NCBI RefSeq assembly: GCF_900104065.1
Contig: NZ_FNLC01000001.1
Location: forward strand, 806,001-870,000
Source: Natronobacterium texcoconense
GTDB taxonomy: Archaea > Halobacteriota > Halobacteria > Halobacteriales > Natrialbaceae
Direction: 5' to 3'
Length of the DNA stretch: 64,000 nt
A model generated the notes under the pieces. It ran no database searches and had not been told where the DNA came from. It saw nothing but the letters and a program-made list of their open reading frames with translations. A program made the translations under genes and the position numbers. Positions 16,476 through 25,910 of this stretch are shown here, piece after piece. How positions within the stretch are numbered: position 1 is the stretch's first letter; every line of letters begins with the position of its first letter.

Positions 16476-17093
16476 CTAACAGTCCTGATTGGTCGTTTCG
16501 CCGGTCCGTTCGACGTCCCCGTCCGGATCGACGAGCAGCGAGTCGTTCGAGGAATTGCAGTCTATCAGCCGGGTCGGGACCGAACGCGACCACTCGTGGT
16601 TTTCGCCCCACTCGAGTCGAACCGTGTTCGCGACGGGGTCGCGCAAGACGAGTGCAACGTACGACGTCCGGGAGAGGCCGACTGTCTCCGAGGAGACGGC
16701 TTTCCTGCCGTCGGAAACGGTTACAGTCGTCTCGATCGGATCGTCGGAATCTGCCATCGCCACGACCCAGTGTGAATCGTCGGTCTCACCGATCCGGAGT
16801 ATCGCTTCGGGAGTCGCCTCGTAGATGTCGATTCCGAACTCGTGCTCGAGCAGGAACAGTGGCGGGTTCGCGTCGGATTCGTCGAGCGTCGTCGCCGTTG
16901 CGTCGCCGGTCGCGTCGCCGATGGCGGAGCCCGGTCCGGACACGTCCTCGAGACAGCCTGCGACATACGCGAGTACGGTCGACCCGGCGAGGAATCGACG
17001 ACGGTTTATAACTCCTGTTTCGCGCCCGCTGGCAAGTGCTTTCTCCCGACGGTCACTCGAAGTCCCCGTGATCTGCCTCGCCCGACTCCCCAC
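16476..17093 (-). CDS. Tat-exported lipoprotein, unknown function
   Basis: A 205-residue protein. A twin-arginine signal (NRRRFLAGSTVLAYVAGC) ends in a lipobox cysteine near residue 47. The mature part is a small beta-rich domain (TVTVSDGRKAVSSETVGLSR, SYVALVLRDPVANTVRLEW) without a family I recognise. The only ATG at 17093 gives an unusually long 28-residue stretch before the twin arginine and overlaps the upstream DUF2270 gene by 41 bases on the same strand; a TATA-like GTTATAAAC near 17005 suggests the true start may be lower. Two late cysteines (C187-like and C-terminal) could form a disulfide. Confidence 0.65.
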   Translation of the reverse strand: MGSRARQITGTSSDRREKALASGRETGVINRRRFLAGSTVLAYVAGCLEDVSGPGSAIGDATGDATATTLDESDANPPLFLLEHEFGIDIYEATPEAILRIGETDDSHWVVAMADSDDPIETTVTVSDGRKAVSSETVGLSRTSYVALVLRDPVANTVRLEWGENHEWSRSVPTRLIDCNSSNDSLLVDPDGDVERTGETTNQDC

Positions 17094-17748
17094 GCTCTTT
17101 CGCCGATAGCGGGACGGCCAGCACGAGCAACGCGAGGTAGTACACCGCGACGGCGGCGAAGACGAAGGTGCCGTGGATCCCCGGCAGCGACGCGCTCTCG
17201 AGCAGCGGTTCGCCCGGATCGAACGCCCAGAGGTGAAAGAGCCAGCCGACGAGCATCGCGGACATCAAGGGTAGGTAGACCCGGCGCAGTCGGTGGCTGA
17301 ACGCCCCGCGATAGCTGATCTTCGTCGTCGGCTCGCGGTAGTCTCGGCTGAGCTCCCGTCGCCAGTCGTCGTGTTCGACGCCCTCGGACGGATCGAGCGC
17401 GTTCGCAAAGAGGTTCTCCTGAAGGACCCGGACGCGAGAGCGCCAGATATCGTAGTCCCGGAACCGTCGAGCCTCGATGAACAGGAAGACGGTGCCCATC
17501 ATGAGCCCCGCGAGGATCACGGCGTGGGAGACCTCACCCGAGAACGCGTAGGCAACGATCGCCGACATCACGGTCACCGCCCAGTTGGTCGTGGTGTCGA
17601 GCCGGTTGCGCCACTCGACGGTCCGTTCCATCTCGCCGCGATAGAGGTGGGCCGCAACGGAGCCGAGGCCGGTGCTCTGGTCGACCATCTCGCGACCGAT
17701 CTCGGCCTGCTCCGAACTCTCGGGATCGAAATCCGAGTCTCCCGCCAT
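17053..17748 (-). CDS. DUF2270 membrane protein
   Basis: A 231-residue protein of the DUF2270 family, common in haloarchaea and of unknown function. The N-terminal part (AHLYRGEMERTVEWRNRLDTTTNWAV) is the family signature before the first helix. Four membrane segments follow, with a conserved cytoplasmic loop (FIEARRFRDYDIWRSRVR). ATG at 17746-17748 (MAGDSDFDPE) is preferred to the upstream start at 17796, which would add a basic stretch not typical of haloarchaeal proteins. It follows the potassium-channel gene by about 70 bases. Confidence 0.85.
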   Translation of the reverse strand: MAGDSDFDPESSEQAEIGREMVDQSTGLGSVAAHLYRGEMERTVEWRNRLDTTTNWAVTVMSAIVAYAFSGEVSHAVILAGLMMGTVFLFIEARRFRDYDIWRSRVRVLQENLFANALDPSEGVEHDDWRRELSRDYREPTTKISYRGAFSHRLRRVYLPLMSAMLVGWLFHLWAFDPGEPLLESASLPGIHGTFVFAAVAVYYLALLVLAVPLSAKERGESGEADHGDFE

Positions 17749-17820
17749 ACTCGAGGCTACGACTCGCAGAAACAACGCCTTTCGCACTGGCAGCAACGAG
17801 TGACTGTTCGGCGGAACACG

Positions 17821-19458
17821 TCATTCGTCCGTGTACGCGTCCCGGAACCGGGAGAGTTGCTGGTCCGTTCCGGCGACGACGAGCCTGTCGTCGCCAGTAA
17901 GCTCTACGCCGTCGACCCCTGATCGGAGTTCGCCGTCGCGTACGAGACCGACGACTGCACAGCCCGTCTCCTGGCGGATCTGCCCCGTAGACACCTCCGT
18001 CTCGACGAGGGCTGGCACCGAAACCGTACTGAGCCGGAGCTGGTTACCGAGTGGCATCACCTCGTAATCGAACGTCCGAAGCGTGATCAGCCGCCCCGCG
18101 ACGTTCGGCAACGCGAGGACGTAGTCGGCACCCGCCGCCCGTAGCGCAGGGACGTTTGCTGCGGTGTTCGCACCGACGATGACCTCGAGCGACGGTTCGA
18201 GTTCTGTCGCCGTCAGCACAGTCCGGATCGCGTCCTCGTCGCGCTCGAGCGCGACGACGAGCGTCTCCGCGTCCTCGATCCCGGCCTCGCGGAGCGTCTC
18301 CTCGTCGGTCGCGTCGCCGACGACGTCGATCGCCGATCCCTGTTCGCGGTCGATCACCGTCGTCTCGATCCCCGCACGTTCGAGACTCCCGGCGGTGACC
18401 GATCCGACGAGCCCACGCCCGGCCACGACGACGGGACCACCGGCTACGCGGTATCGTCGACCCGACGAGGCCAACGACTCTGTGGTAGACTCGAGTTCGG
18501 ACGGCGTTCCGGCCACGAGTAGCGCCGTGTTCTCGTCGATCCGCACCTGTTCGGGGAGTCTGGTGACGAAGTCGCCGCGAATCCACGCGCCGAGAACGGT
18601 GACACCGGCCTCCTCGATTCGACTGGCGGCAGCGACGGGTTCTCCGAAGAGTTCTATACCCGGTTCGGCGTGATATTCACGAATCTCCAGATCGGTACCG
18701 AGTTCGATCTCGTCGCCGAGGTCGGGTGTGACGACGTTTCGAACGCGGTCCCCGAGTGCCTTTCCGAGCCGCTGTTTCGGCAACATAACCTCGTCGACGC
18801 CCGCGTACCGGAAGTACCGTGCCTGCGAGATATCGTCGACGAGGACGAAGACGCTCGCGTCGGGATCTCGATCCTCGATCGCGAGGACCGTCTTGACGAG
18901 GTCGCGTTCGGTCGAATCGACGACCACCGACAGCGCGTCGCCGAGTTGGCTCGCGTCGAGCGCGTCGGCCGACGCCGGATCGCCGTACAGAACGTCGAAG
19001 CCGTCCCGATGGAGTTCCTGTGCACGATCCCGGTCGTCCTCGAGGATCACGTACGGCGTCCCACTGGCCTCGAGTTCGTCGACGAGCGTGTCACAGAGGG
19101 CCGTGTATCCGACGATGATGACGTGGTCCTCGAGGCCGTCTATCTCCGTCGGCGGCGTCGGCTCGACGAGGGTCTCGAGCCACGGGACGACGAACTGTGG
19201 GATCGCGACGAGCACGTAGGCGATCCCGGTCACCTGGATCAACAACACGAGTGCGGTCATCTCGAGGGTCTCCCAGGGTGCATCCTGTCCGTATCCCGTG
19301 GTCGTCATCGACTGAACGACGACCTCGAGCGACTGGTACCACGTCCGCGACTCGCCTTCGTAGGCCGCCATTCCCCACTGGTAGACGAACGAGTAGAGGC
19401 CGATCAGGAACAGCAACGAGCCGACGTAGACTACGAGTCGTTTCGGCAGCGCTACCAC
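17821..19458 (-). CDS. Potassium channel with two TrkA (RCK) modules
   Basis: A 545-residue K+ channel subunit. Two membrane helices flank a pore loop with the selectivity filter TTTGYG near residue 53. The first TrkA_N module (DHVIIVGYTALCDTLVDELE) and a TrkA_C domain follow, then a second TrkA_N (VVVAGRGLVGSVTAGSLERAG) and second TrkA_C ending near DRLVVAGTDQQL. The first Rossmann motif is GYTALC, degenerate against the usual GxGxxG, while the second is GRGLVG. Tandem RCK gating rings are known for MthK/GsuK-like channels. It would conduct K+, the main cytoplasmic cation here. The gene has its own start at 19458. Confidence 0.9.
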   Translation of the reverse strand: MVALPKRLVVYVGSLLFLIGLYSFVYQWGMAAYEGESRTWYQSLEVVVQSMTTTGYGQDAPWETLEMTALVLLIQVTGIAYVLVAIPQFVVPWLETLVEPTPPTEIDGLEDHVIIVGYTALCDTLVDELEASGTPYVILEDDRDRAQELHRDGFDVLYGDPASADALDASQLGDALSVVVDSTERDLVKTVLAIEDRDPDASVFVLVDDISQARYFRYAGVDEVMLPKQRLGKALGDRVRNVVTPDLGDEIELGTDLEIREYHAEPGIELFGEPVAAASRIEEAGVTVLGAWIRGDFVTRLPEQVRIDENTALLVAGTPSELESTTESLASSGRRYRVAGGPVVVAGRGLVGSVTAGSLERAGIETTVIDREQGSAIDVVGDATDEETLREAGIEDAETLVVALERDEDAIRTVLTATELEPSLEVIVGANTAANVPALRAAGADYVLALPNVAGRLITLRTFDYEVMPLGNQLRLSTVSVPALVETEVSTGQIRQETGCAVVGLVRDGELRSGVDGVELTGDDRLVVAGTDQQLSRFRDAYTDE

Positions 19459-19598
19459 GATTACTCACCGGACGAACCGGCGATCCCGGCCCGTCCGCTC
19501 GATCGTCGCGTCTCGATCATGGTGACGACGTCATCGCCGTCCCCTATCGTCTTTTCCGGTGTCTCAGAAAACCGAAGTGATAGTACAGGCCGAGCGGG

Positions 19599-19849
19599 TC
19601 ACTCAGCTACGGGTTCTACGCCCTCGAGAACCCCGTCACACGCCGCGACGAGGTCGGTCTCCTCGACGTCGCGGTTTCGCCCTCGGCTTCGGCGGCGACG
19701 TTCGAGACGCCGTCGTCCCACGCTGGATCGACCCCTTCGTCTCGAATTCCGGCCTGTCGACCGTGAGGGCGAACTCAGCCTCTCTCAGACAGTTCGTAGT
19801 CGCTATCGCCGGTGTCGAAGAGACGGGACGACATCTCGAGGCCTTGCAT
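19599..19849 (-). pseudogene. Frameshifted remnant of a small protein gene
   Basis: Reading frames change at least twice. MSSRLFDTGDSDYELSER near the 5-prime end runs to a TGA, EFALTVDRPEFETKGSIQ continues in the next frame, DDGVSNVAAEAEGETATS in a third, and DVEETDLVAACDGVLEGVE ends at TGA 19599-19601. Each piece has haloarchaeal acidic composition and the pieces join smoothly, so this looks like one protein of about 80 residues broken by small indels. Sequencing error is an alternative. Family not recognised. Confidence 0.45.
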
Positions 19850-19982
19850 CCCGGTCCTCGGGGTGTACGCTCGCACACCTTGGCTGATCCCCTTGCGTCC
19901 AGCGGGTGTAGTGTGATCGAATATCGCTCCAGTCGCGCGAAAGAGGAAAAGGCCCATTATCGCGCCGACACATCGAACGCAT

Positions 19983-20297
19983 ATGGGACTTACCAGCACT
20001 GCAAAGAAACTGCAGGGACTCTCGGACCGCGCCGAAGCGATGTACAAACAGGTACAGAAACTCCAGGAGCGGATTATCGGCCTGGAAGAGGAGATGGACG
20101 ACACCCACGACACCGTCAAGCGACTCGACCACCAGATCTCCGAACAGCGCGAACTGCTGATCGCAATCGCCGACGAACAGGGACTCGACGGCGAACAGAT
20201 CCTCGCGGACGCCGCGATCGACGAGGCCGAACTCGAGGATGACGGTGACGACGAGGCTGCTGAAGAGTCAGTCGACGAAGCCGAAACCGAAGCGTAA
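19983..20297 (+). CDS. DUF5798 coiled-coil protein
   Basis: A 104-residue protein of a haloarchaeal family (DUF5798). Residues 5-60 form a heptad-rich coiled coil (AEAMYKQVQKLQERIIGLEE, DTVKRLDHQISEQRELL), and the last 30 residues are an acidic tail rich in Glu and Asp. A TATA-like CATTAT lies about 30 bases before the ATG. Function unknown; coiled coil plus acidic tail suggests oligomer formation or a protein scaffold. It sits between the channel and cysteine synthase genes with its own promoter. Confidence 0.8.
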   Translation: MGLTSTAKKLQGLSDRAEAMYKQVQKLQERIIGLEEEMDDTHDTVKRLDHQISEQRELLIAIADEQGLDGEQILADAAIDEAELEDDGDDEAAEESVDEAETEA

Positions 20298-20437
20298 GCC
20301 CCGTTCGGTACAACGCCGTTGTCCTACGTTCGACGGATTCTCGAGTGCGTTTCCGTCGATCTTGCCGGCGAAAACCGACCCTCCGCGACTGATCGTAAAG
20401 GTAAGACCTAACAACAGTGGCAACATTTGCCAGCACA

Positions 20438-21418
20438 ATGACGACCCACGAACGACCGATGGAGTCGGTACTCGAGACGATCGGTCAGACCCCGCTCGTT
20501 CGCATCCAGGACGGGGCCGAGGACGTCCGGATCTACGCGAAACTCGAGTCGTTCAACCCGGGAGCGAGCGTGAAAGACCGGATCGGCCGGTACATGCTCG
20601 AGCGGATGCTAGAGCGCGGCGACATCCCTGCGGGCGGGACGGTAATCGAACCGACCGCGGGAAACACGGGGATCGGGCTCGCGATTGCCGCCCAGCAACT
20701 CGGACTGGACGCCATCTTCGTCGTCCCAGAGCGGTTCAGCCAGGAGAAACAACAGCTAATGGCCGCGCTGGGTGCAGAGGTCATCAACACGCCGACCGAG
20801 GACGGGATGGACGGTGCGATCGCTCGCGCACACGAACTGGCCGACGAACTCGACGATGCCGTCGTCCCCCAGCAGTTCGCGAATCCGCTGAACACTGAAG
20901 CCCACTACGCGACCACCGGCCCCGAAATCTACGAGGCCCTGAACGGCGAGGTGGGTGCAGTCGTCGCCGGCTGTGGGACGGCAGGGACGCTCATGGGAAT
21001 CGCCCGCTACGGGCTCGAGCAGGACGACGAGACGTACGTCGCCGCCGTCGAACCCGAAGGCTCGCTGTACGGTGAGGTCGTCGGCGAGGATCGCGAGGAA
21101 GGCGAGTACAAGATCGAAGGCATCGGCACCCACGACCCCAGCACGAACGAGCTGTTCGACCCCGAACTGGTCGACGGCGTCTATCCCGTCGCCGACGAGG
21201 ACGCACACGACGAACTCGTCCGACTCGCACGCGAGGAAGGCCATCTGGTCGCCTCGAGCGCCGGCGCAGCGAGCGTCGCGGCGAAACGCGTCGCCCGGAA
21301 AATAGCGGATGGCGAGATAGAGACGCCACACGACACCGTCGTGACGGTGTTCCCGGACTCGAGCGAGCGGTACCTCTCGAAGGGGATCTATCGGTCGTTC
21401 GAGGAGTGGAGTTCCTGA
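20438..21418 (+). CDS. cysK/cysM: Cysteine synthase (PLP-dependent)
   Basis: A 326-residue beta-family PLP enzyme that makes cysteine from O-acetylserine (or O-phosphoserine) and sulfide. The PLP lysine is in NPGASVKDRIGRYM, the substrate loop in EPTAGNTGIGLAIA, and the phosphate-binding loop in GCGTAGTLMG. The C-terminal S-loop (SSAGAASVAAKRVA) is also present. ATG at 20438 follows GTAAGACC and TATA-poor DNA; an upstream ATT-type start at 20417 is unlikely. It could belong to the sulfur network further along the window, though no thiol-type box is clear. CysK versus CysM cannot be settled. Confidence 0.92.
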   Translation: MTTHERPMESVLETIGQTPLVRIQDGAEDVRIYAKLESFNPGASVKDRIGRYMLERMLERGDIPAGGTVIEPTAGNTGIGLAIAAQQLGLDAIFVVPERFSQEKQQLMAALGAEVINTPTEDGMDGAIARAHELADELDDAVVPQQFANPLNTEAHYATTGPEIYEALNGEVGAVVAGCGTAGTLMGIARYGLEQDDETYVAAVEPEGSLYGEVVGEDREEGEYKIEGIGTHDPSTNELFDPELVDGVYPVADEDAHDELVRLAREEGHLVASSAGAASVAAKRVARKIADGEIETPHDTVVTVFPDSSERYLSKGIYRSFEEWSS

Positions 21419-21424
21419 TCGGTT

Positions 21425-21625
21425 TCAACTCGTCACCGAGTTCGAAGACTGCCGGAGCGTCGTCGCATCGACGACGTCCAGGTCCTCGTCGCGTTCGACT
21501 TCCCAGACCCGAAGCACGAGGTGTGCTTTGCAGTGATGTTCCACCATCTCCATCCCCGTAACCCGGTTCCGCAGGACGAGCTGGCAGGTCCCGTCGTTCG
21601 AACAGCTCCCGAACCGGTCACACAT
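21425..21625 (-). CDS. Small cysteine-containing hypothetical protein
   Basis: A 66-residue protein starting MCDRFGSCSNDGTCQLVLRN. Four cysteines (C2, C8, C14 and one in EHHCKAH) with nearby histidines could bind zinc. The C-terminal half is a short charged beta or helical region (LVLRVWEVERDEDL). It ends 6 bases from the stop of the convergent cysteine synthase gene. ATG at 21623-21625 is used; a start ten codons upstream is less likely. I do not recognise the family beyond its haloarchaeal look. Confidence 0.65.
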   Translation of the reverse strand: MCDRFGSCSNDGTCQLVLRNRVTGMEMVEHHCKAHLVLRVWEVERDEDLDVVDATTLRQSSNSVTS

Positions 21626-21772
21626 GAGTACTGGTACCGAGTACTCCGCTGGCAAATAAGTCTCTGTCGGTGAGCAGGCCGCTCGCCGTAATAGCGGCCG
21701 AAATCCCGTCGTATTCGGGGCTGGTATTCGTCGGTGGCGATTTCGGGCCGGAATCGCCCTCGAGACGCCCGT

Positions 21773-22183
21773 TCATGTGATCAGTCGCCGGTGGTCGACT
21801 TTCATACAACGGCCTTGCACTACCGTTCGACCGTCGTCTCTCGCACGCCTGGCCGCCTCGTCGTCGCGGATACCCTGCTGGGTCCAGACGACGTCGACGT
21901 CGTCGCGCTCGAGCGCCTCGTCGACGATCTGACTGACCTCCTCGCTCGGCCGGAAAATACAGACGACGTCGATCTCGGCGTCGATGTCGGCGAGCGAATC
22001 GAACGCTTCTCGTCCGAAAATCTCGTCGGCGAACGGGTTGACCGGAATCACGTCGTACCCCCGATCGCGAAGATAGGCAGGGACGTCGTGAGCCGCTTTC
22101 CCCGGCGTACTCGAGCAGCCGACCACGGCGATCGTCTCGTACTCGAGTGCTTCTCTGATCTCGTCGTCGGACTCGACGGTCAT
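21773..22183 (-). CDS. CoA-binding domain protein (YccU-type)
   Basis: A 136-residue single-domain Rossmann protein of the CoA_binding_2 family. ETIAVVGCSSTPGKAAHDVP is the nucleotide loop, VIPVNPFADEIFGR and VDVVCIFRPSEEVSQIVDEA are family hallmarks, and QGRCMKVDHRRL ends the domain. Proteins of this type bind CoA or acetyl-CoA; the exact cellular role is not established. The gene is isolated, with about 200 bases to its neighbour upstream. Confidence 0.88.
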   Translation of the reverse strand: MTVESDDEIREALEYETIAVVGCSSTPGKAAHDVPAYLRDRGYDVIPVNPFADEIFGREAFDSLADIDAEIDVVCIFRPSEEVSQIVDEALERDDVDVVWTQQGIRDDEAARRARDDGRTVVQGRCMKVDHRRLIT

Positions 22184-22382
22184 ACCCCTCGATATTCGAT
22201 TCTCGCGTAAACACCTGTCGTCGGTTCAGTCGATCCTGTCTACAGAAACGTTGGAACCACTACGAAAGCCCCTGGCTCCGGGAAGACGGACGACGGTGAG
22301 GCGAACGTCGGAAGACGAGCAAAGCAAGGGTCTTGGCAAATCCTATGGCTAATTTAGAGACCGTGATTCAGTAGTTCGTACG

Positions 22383-23234
22383 TCAGAACAAGCCGAACTC
22401 CATCGACGCGCGTCCCACGACGAACGCGAGCGCCGCGAGGAACATCCCGTACTTCAGCCAGGACTGGCCCGCGGTCGGGTCGTCGAAGCTCCGGACGGCC
22501 GCAGCGAGCATGACCAGGTCCGCCGGGACGACCAGCACCAGATAGACAGCGCCGAAGTACTCGAGAAGGTAGGGAAGTGGACTCGCGAGCACACCGACCA
22601 CGAGCAACGCGGCGGCGATCCACAGCGCCCGTCGCTCGCCGATCGCGATCGGCAGTGTGTTCAGTCCCTCCTCGCGGTCGCCCTCGAGATCCTCGACGTC
22701 CTTGACGATCTCTCGAGTCAAGGTCGCGAGCGCCGCGAGCAAGAAGAGCACGACCGCCGGACCCACCTCGCCGACCGCCGCGGCACCGAACAGGAACGTA
22801 CTCCCGACGAGGTACGCGACCAGCGCGTTCCCGAGCCCGGGGAGTCCCTTGAAGAACTCGGTGTAGGCGACCAGCGCGACGAGGTTGATCCCCGCAATCG
22901 CGATCGCCAGCCACGGTAGCGTCACCGCAAGCGCGACCGCTAGCACGAACAGGACGATGCTAAAGGCCAGTGCACCCCGAGGACTCACCGCACCGCGTGG
23001 AATCGCCCTGTCGGGCTGGTTGATTCGGTCGATCTCCCGATCGAAGTAGTCGTTGATCGCGTTCCCGGCACCCACCGCCAGCCCGGTCGCGCCCACCGCC
23101 GCTGCCACCGCGAACGGCTGCTCTGCGATCCCGCCAGCGACGAACGCCCCAATGAACGTCAGCACACTCGCCGCAATCACGTTTACCGGCCGCGTCAACT
23201 CTAGTAGCCCGCGGATCGTCTCCCCCGCTGTCAT
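22383..23234 (-). CDS. Digeranylgeranylglyceryl phosphate synthase (UbiA family)
   Basis: A 283-residue membrane prenyltransferase. It adds the second geranylgeranyl chain to geranylgeranylglyceryl phosphate in archaeal ether-lipid synthesis. The two Asp-rich motifs of UbiA enzymes are present: NAINDYFDREIDRINQP with PDRAIPRG, and REIVKDVEDLEGDREEG. About nine membrane helices are predicted. Closely similar UbiA proteins make quinones or chlorophyll side chains, but the short length and IPRGAVSPR context fit the lipid enzyme. The downstream gene (23310-23492) is unrelated in function. Confidence 0.88.
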   Translation of the reverse strand: MTAGETIRGLLELTRPVNVIAASVLTFIGAFVAGGIAEQPFAVAAAVGATGLAVGAGNAINDYFDREIDRINQPDRAIPRGAVSPRGALAFSIVLFVLAVALAVTLPWLAIAIAGINLVALVAYTEFFKGLPGLGNALVAYLVGSTFLFGAAAVGEVGPAVVLFLLAALATLTREIVKDVEDLEGDREEGLNTLPIAIGERRALWIAAALLVVGVLASPLPYLLEYFGAVYLVLVVPADLVMLAAAVRSFDDPTAGQSWLKYGMFLAALAFVVGRASMEFGLF

Positions 23235-23309
23235 GCACGGGAGTGATCAGGCAGGCAGGTTAAACGGTACGATCCACCGACGAGTTCGGGAACCGAGAAA
23301 CGAGGTTGG

Positions 23310-23492
23310 TTAGCGCCACTCCTCGAGGTCACAGAGCAGCTCACAGTCGACCGAGATCCACTTCGTCACCCGATCGTCCCCCGTCGCATCGACCGGAACG
23401 GCCGTCCAGACCTCCTCGTCGTCCGTGAGCAACTCGAGCGGTGCGTCCGCGGTCTGGCCGTCGTCCGGCTGGGGAAGCTCGTTCACCGTCAT
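23310..23492 (-). CDS. Small DUF7511-like protein
   Basis: A 60-residue acidic protein (MTVNELPQPDDGQTADAP, then EEVWTAVPVDATGDDRVTKW and a C-terminal DCELLCDLEEW). The pattern recalls the short haloarchaeal DUF7511 family, whose function is unknown; this naming is from memory and moderate. ATG at 23490-23492 is chosen because a TATA-like box (GTATACTTAG on the coding side) overlaps the earlier start at 23513. It lies upstream of the lipid prenyltransferase on the same strand. Confidence 0.6.
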   Translation of the reverse strand: MTVNELPQPDDGQTADAPLELLTDDEEVWTAVPVDATGDDRVTKWISVDCELLCDLEEWR

Positions 23493-23652
23493 GGTATACT
23501 TAGTCGTATGCATCCCTTCAAAAAGCCCCCAGCGGTAATTTTCAACGACCGGGAATCGAGGGAATCGGTGGCCGCTCGAGGGGTGTGGAAGACTGTCGAA
23601 ACGGGTGAAAATCGAGGCACTTATACGGAACCCGCGGTTACAGATGCGGTGA

Positions 23653-23727
23653 GGGCGCTTAGCTCAGTCTGGACAGAGTACTTGGCTTCGGACCAAGCTG
23701 TCGCGGGTTCAAATCCTGCAGCGCCCA
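23653..23727 (+). tRNA. tRNA-Arg (UCG anticodon)
   Basis: A 75-base tRNA without encoded CCA. Acceptor GGGCGCT pairs with AGCGCCC, the D arm is GCTC/GAGT, the anticodon stem CTTGG/CCAAG holds the loop CTTCGGA, giving anticodon TCG, and the T arm is GCGGG/CCTGC around TTCAAAT. It reads CGA codons. No intron is seen and no integrase or direct repeat sits at its 3-prime end. Confidence 0.95.
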
Positions 23728-23903
23728 TGCTTTTTCGACTCGGTTAGAATCCAACGCCCAGTAACCAGGCCTGTCCATCGTTCGGTCTCGAAGAAATACT
23801 ATTCCTTCCCGAGCCAGCAGTCGAACAGTTCACAGCACACCCTCGAGCAACCACACATTCCGCGACCCATAGCTTCAAACCGATCCAGTCCGGGTACCCG
23901 ACC

Positions 23904-25739
23904 GTGACACGGGAGATCCGACACTACCTGAGTGCGCGCAGCACGAAAGGACCGACGCTCGCACCGGATGGTCGGCTGGCGTTTCTCGGGGATACGACCG
24001 GAACGATGCAGGTCTGGACCCTCGAGAAACCCCGAGAGTGGCCGACCCAGCGGACGTTCTACGACGATCGCGTCTCGTTCGTCTCGTGGTCGCCCGCTGG
24101 AGACGAGATCGTCTTCGGGAAGGACGCTGGAGCCGACGAACACGACCAGCTGTTCCGGCTCGAGCCCGACGATGGAACGATCGAACAGCTCACTGATCGC
24201 CCGGACGCGATCCACGCGTGGGGTGGCTGGAGCCCCGGGGGTGATCGAATCGCGTTCGCTGCCAATCGCCGGGACTCGTCGAATTTCGACGTGTACGTGA
24301 TAGACGTCTCCGACCAGCCCTCGTCCGAAACCGAACGCGACCCGACGCTCGTCTGCGAGGGCGACGGCCGACTCCAGGTGAGCAACTGGGGTCCGGACGG
24401 CGAGCGACTGCTGGTCACGAAGGCCCACGCCAGTTCCGACGACGACCTCCACGTGGTCGACGTGGAAACCGGCGAACGCCGACACGTCACGCCACACGAG
24501 GGCCACGTCCGCTACCGCGATCCGACGTTCGGGCCGAACGGCGACGCGATCTACTGTGTGAGCGACGCGAACGCCGACACTCTGGAACTCGTGCGGATCG
24601 ATCTGGACAGCCTCGAGGTCGAGACGGTCGTCGATGGTGGCGAGTGGAGCATCGACGGGTTTGCGCTCGAGGCCGAAAGCGGTCGGCTTGCGTTCACGCG
24701 CAACGTCGACGGCTACTCCGAACTCCACGTCGGCCGGCTGGCGTCTCCGACAGAGGCCGACACGGTCGAGGCCGAGGTTCCAGAAGGCGTCGTTTCCGAC
24801 CTGACGATCGGTTCTGAAGGCGAGCGAGCGGCGATGACGGTCTCTGCGACCGATCTGAACTACTCGATCTACACGGTGGATCTCGAGGGCGTCGGTGAGG
24901 ACACAGCCCCAGAAGTAGAACGCTGGACGTGTCCCTCGTCGGGCGGCGTCCCGCTCGAGGAGTACCACGACCCCGATCTGGTCCGGTACGAGACGTTCGA
25001 CGGGAGGGAGATTCCTGCGTTCTTCACCCTTCCGGACGACTACGAGGAAGGAGAGACGCCGGTGATCGTGGACATCCACGGTGGACCGCACTCGCAGCGT
25101 CGACCCTCGTGGCGTAACCGTCCAGTCCGGCAGTACTTCCTGGACGCCGGCTACGCCATCTTCGAGCCGAACGTCCGCGGGTCGTCGGGCTATGGCCGCG
25201 AGTACGCTGCCCTCGACGACGTCGAGAAGCGAATGGACTCGGTTCGCGACGTCGCGGCGGGCGTCGAGTGGCTCCGCGACCGACCCGAGCTAGACGCCGA
25301 TTCGATCGTCTGCTACGGCCGGTCCTACGGCGGGTTCATGGTGCTCGCCTGCATCACCGAGTACCCCGACCTGTGGGCGGCCGCCGTCGACTTCGTCGGC
25401 ATCGCCGACTGGATCACGTTCCTCGAGAACACCGGCGACTACCGCCGCTCCCACCGCGAGGCCGAGTACGGCTCGCTCGAGGAGGATCGGGAGTTCCTCG
25501 AGTCGATCAGCCCCATCCACGACGTCGACCGGATCGAGTGCCCGCTGTTCGTCCAGCACGGCGCGAACGACCCGCGCGTTCCTGTGGGCGAGGCACGACA
25601 GATCGCCGACGCCGTCGAGGAGCAGGGCGTCCCCGTTGAGACCTGTATCTTCGAGGACGAAGGCCATCACACGACCAAACTCGAGAATCGGGTTGAACAG
25701 TTCGAGCGGATCGCTGATTTCCTCGAGGAGTACGTGTAG
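23904..25739 (+). CDS. S9-family prolyl oligopeptidase-type peptidase
   Basis: A 611-residue serine peptidase of the acylaminoacyl-peptidase/dipeptidyl-aminopeptidase kind. Residues 1-340 form a beta-propeller with WD/TolB-like repeats (LAPDGRLAFLG, WSPAGDEIVFG, WSPGGDRIAFA, WGPDGERLLVT). The alpha/beta hydrolase domain carries the catalytic Ser in GRSYGGFM, Asp in NDPRVPV and His in EGHHTT. DIHGGPHSQ is the oxyanion region. The start is GTG at 23904, giving MTREIRHYLSAR. It probably trims peptides in the cytoplasm. It is alone between a tRNA and a pilin gene. Confidence 0.9.
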   Translation: MTREIRHYLSARSTKGPTLAPDGRLAFLGDTTGTMQVWTLEKPREWPTQRTFYDDRVSFVSWSPAGDEIVFGKDAGADEHDQLFRLEPDDGTIEQLTDRPDAIHAWGGWSPGGDRIAFAANRRDSSNFDVYVIDVSDQPSSETERDPTLVCEGDGRLQVSNWGPDGERLLVTKAHASSDDDLHVVDVETGERRHVTPHEGHVRYRDPTFGPNGDAIYCVSDANADTLELVRIDLDSLEVETVVDGGEWSIDGFALEAESGRLAFTRNVDGYSELHVGRLASPTEADTVEAEVPEGVVSDLTIGSEGERAAMTVSATDLNYSIYTVDLEGVGEDTAPEVERWTCPSSGGVPLEEYHDPDLVRYETFDGREIPAFFTLPDDYEEGETPVIVDIHGGPHSQRRPSWRNRPVRQYFLDAGYAIFEPNVRGSSGYGREYAALDDVEKRMDSVRDVAAGVEWLRDRPELDADSIVCYGRSYGGFMVLACITEYPDLWAAAVDFVGIADWITFLENTGDYRRSHREAEYGSLEEDREFLESISPIHDVDRIECPLFVQHGANDPRVPVGEARQIADAVEEQGVPVETCIFEDEGHHTTKLENRVEQFERIADFLEEYV

Positions 25740-25910
25740 GGTGCGTCTCGAGACGTTCGACAGATCGTGCTCGGACAACCGTCTTCGACTCGAGTCATAA
25801 ATAATCGACAAAAGAGAGATATCGTCCCCGAAGACCGATTCTCGAGTTCGATCCCAATGTACGGTAGTCGTATCCCAAAGACGGCTTCAGGGAGTCGGTT
25901 TCGTTACTGA

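Noticed and set aside
23653-23903. tRNA-Arg as an integration site
   Set aside because: No integrase, no direct repeat of the tRNA 3-prime end and no atypical block follow it.
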